From positions 51,326,124-51,390,123 of the forward strand of contig OY743169.1 of NCBI GenBank assembly GCA_963555705.1: a DNA stretch of 64,000 nucleotides. The letters are read 5' to 3'. A model generated the notes under the pieces. That model saw only the letters and a list, made by a program, of their open reading frames with translations, did no database searches and was not told the origin of the DNA. Below are positions 63,085 through 64,000 of the stretch, piece after piece (the first letter of the stretch is position 1; each line of letters begins with the position of its first letter). A program made the position numbers and the translations under genes. This DNA is from Ligustrum vulgare. Its lineage: Eukaryota; Streptophyta; Magnoliopsida; Lamiales; Oleaceae.

Positions 63085-64000
63085 ATCGATCATATTGTTC
63101 TTGGCTGCATGGATCCGGACATTGCACTAAGGATTGAGTAACTCGCTCCTCTTACGGATGAAACTTCCTCTAATCAAATGAGGAACTTTGAGAAGTGAGA
63201 TTGCTTAAATTACATGAGTCTCATGATCATTAAGTGCGGCATTTCGGAAGCCTTCATAGGCACCGTATCTGAGGGGGTAAATAATGTCAAGGAATTCCTT
63301 GTCGAACTTAAGAAACGTTTTGCGTAAAAACGATAAGGCTGAAACAATCATGCTTATGCAAAGCTTGATTTCATTAAAGTACAAAGGCAATGTGAACATA
63401 AGGGAGTACATCATGTAGATGTCTCAAATTGCTTCAAAACTTAAGGCACTAAAACTCGACTTGTCTGATGACTTGCTCGTGCATTTGGTATTGATATCGC
63501 TTCGAGCACAATTCAGTCAATTTTGGGTCAGTTATAACTGTCAAAGAAGAAATGGACTCTTAATGAGCTCATTTCATAGTGTGCAAGCTTCTTACACAAT
63601 TCAGTCAATTTAAGATCAGTTATAGCTGTCAAAAGGGGGAAATGGACACTTAATGTGCTCATTTTTCATTTTGTGTGCAAGAGGAAGAAAAGTTGAAATA
63701 GGACAGAACTGAAAGTGTTGACATGGAAAATACCTCTTAAGATAAGGGCAAGAAAACAAATAAAGAACATAAAATTGCTAAGGGGCCAGAACAAAAAGAA
63801 ATTACGTAAAAACATTAAGGATTGTTTCTTTTGCAATAATTCAGGACATTTAAAGAAAGATTGTACATAGTACCAACTAAAGCTGCTGCTAAAACACCTT
63901 AAGAGCTTTTGACAGACACAAAGCTTAGTCTAAAGCATTTTCCACATTTGGGGATATCCAGCTAAGGTTAGGCCTTATAGGCTGCATGAAATCAAATTGG
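63085..64000 (+). pseudogene. Copia gag fused by deletion to integrase C-terminus
   Basis: Shreds of gag in changing frames: MDPDIALRIE, GTVSEGVNNVKEFLVELKKRF, SQIASKLKALKLDLSDDLLV followed by HLVLISLRAQFSQF. The zinc knuckle CFFCNNSGHLKKDC is at about 63823-63864. Some 20 bases later the text is AAAKTP-ELLTDTKLSLKHF and, one frame over, WGYPAKVRPYRLHEIK, which belongs to the end of integrase. Protease and most of integrase are thus missing. Stops and frameshifts abound. Confidence 0.75.

Larger units (their letters stand above)
60718..64000 (+). mobile_element. Internally deleted Copia element, cut by the window end
   Basis: 5' LTR 60718-61167 (TGTAAGG...TTCTAACA), Met primer site TGGTATCAGAGCC at 61170-61182, long leader, decayed gag, then a jump into the integrase C-terminus. 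The right LTR lies beyond the window. LTR ends, GC-rich leader patch and leader repeats parallel Copia B, so the two belong to related lineages in opposite orientation. Confidence 0.82.

Overview
The window is nuclear DNA from a flowering plant, probably a eudicot. It is AT-rich, has genes split by introns, and is dominated by nested plant LTR retrotransposons. I cannot name the species. The only host genes I can support belong to one family: G-type lectin S-receptor-like serine/threonine kinases (SRLKs). There is one apparently complete seven-exon gene (136-5335), one tandem paralogue blown apart by insertions and frameshifts (33427-60165), and one short relic of a third copy (15570-15740).

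Layout. 1-5335: intact SRLK gene; intron 2 holds an AT-rich minisatellite and intron 5 a 336-bp hAT-type MITE with an 8-bp target duplication. 5508-12000: Copia element A (+ strand), flanked by CATTT duplications, whose right end is an inverted copy of the first 103 bp of its own 5' LTR instead of a direct LTR. 12001-17935: eroded repeats, including a solo Copia LTR (13200-13802), an SRLK kinase relic and a 90-bp Mutator-like MITE. 17936-30155: a Ty3/gypsy element of the Tat type (dual RNase H, GTATG target duplication). It carries a nested solo LTR (23550-26509, TGTTG duplication) with a near-perfect 190-bp palindrome, a 28-bp tandem array of small hairpins, and an antisense, apparently spliced gene before the 3' LTR. 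30161-33426: an old Athila-like fragment, a Copia LTR/PBS remnant and a 596-bp TRIM.

33427-60165 is the second SRLK. Its exon 1 is cut twice. Copia D (33810-42238, minus, AGTGC duplication) itself contains a solo LTR (37996-41453, ATAAC duplication). Copia B (42845-57886, minus, GAGGA duplication) itself contains a gag-only Athila-like element (45076-52416, minus, GTTCT duplication). The remaining exons carry four frameshifts, so this copy cannot encode a receptor. 60718 to the window end: an internally deleted Copia (+) in which the gag zinc knuckle is joined almost directly to the integrase C-terminus.

How it works together: the SRLK is a plasma-membrane receptor kinase with a lectin/S-locus/PAN ectodomain. 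Everything else is mobile DNA that duplicated, interrupted and inflated the locus. Most element boundaries were fixed by finding TG...CA ends, target-site duplications, primer-binding sites and purine tracts by eye. Nearly all gag-pol frames are broken, so most elements are not autonomous now. The most unusual items are the inverted-end Copia, the spliced antisense gene in the Tat element, the long palindrome in the solo LTR, and the GCGATCGC hairpins of the gag-only element.
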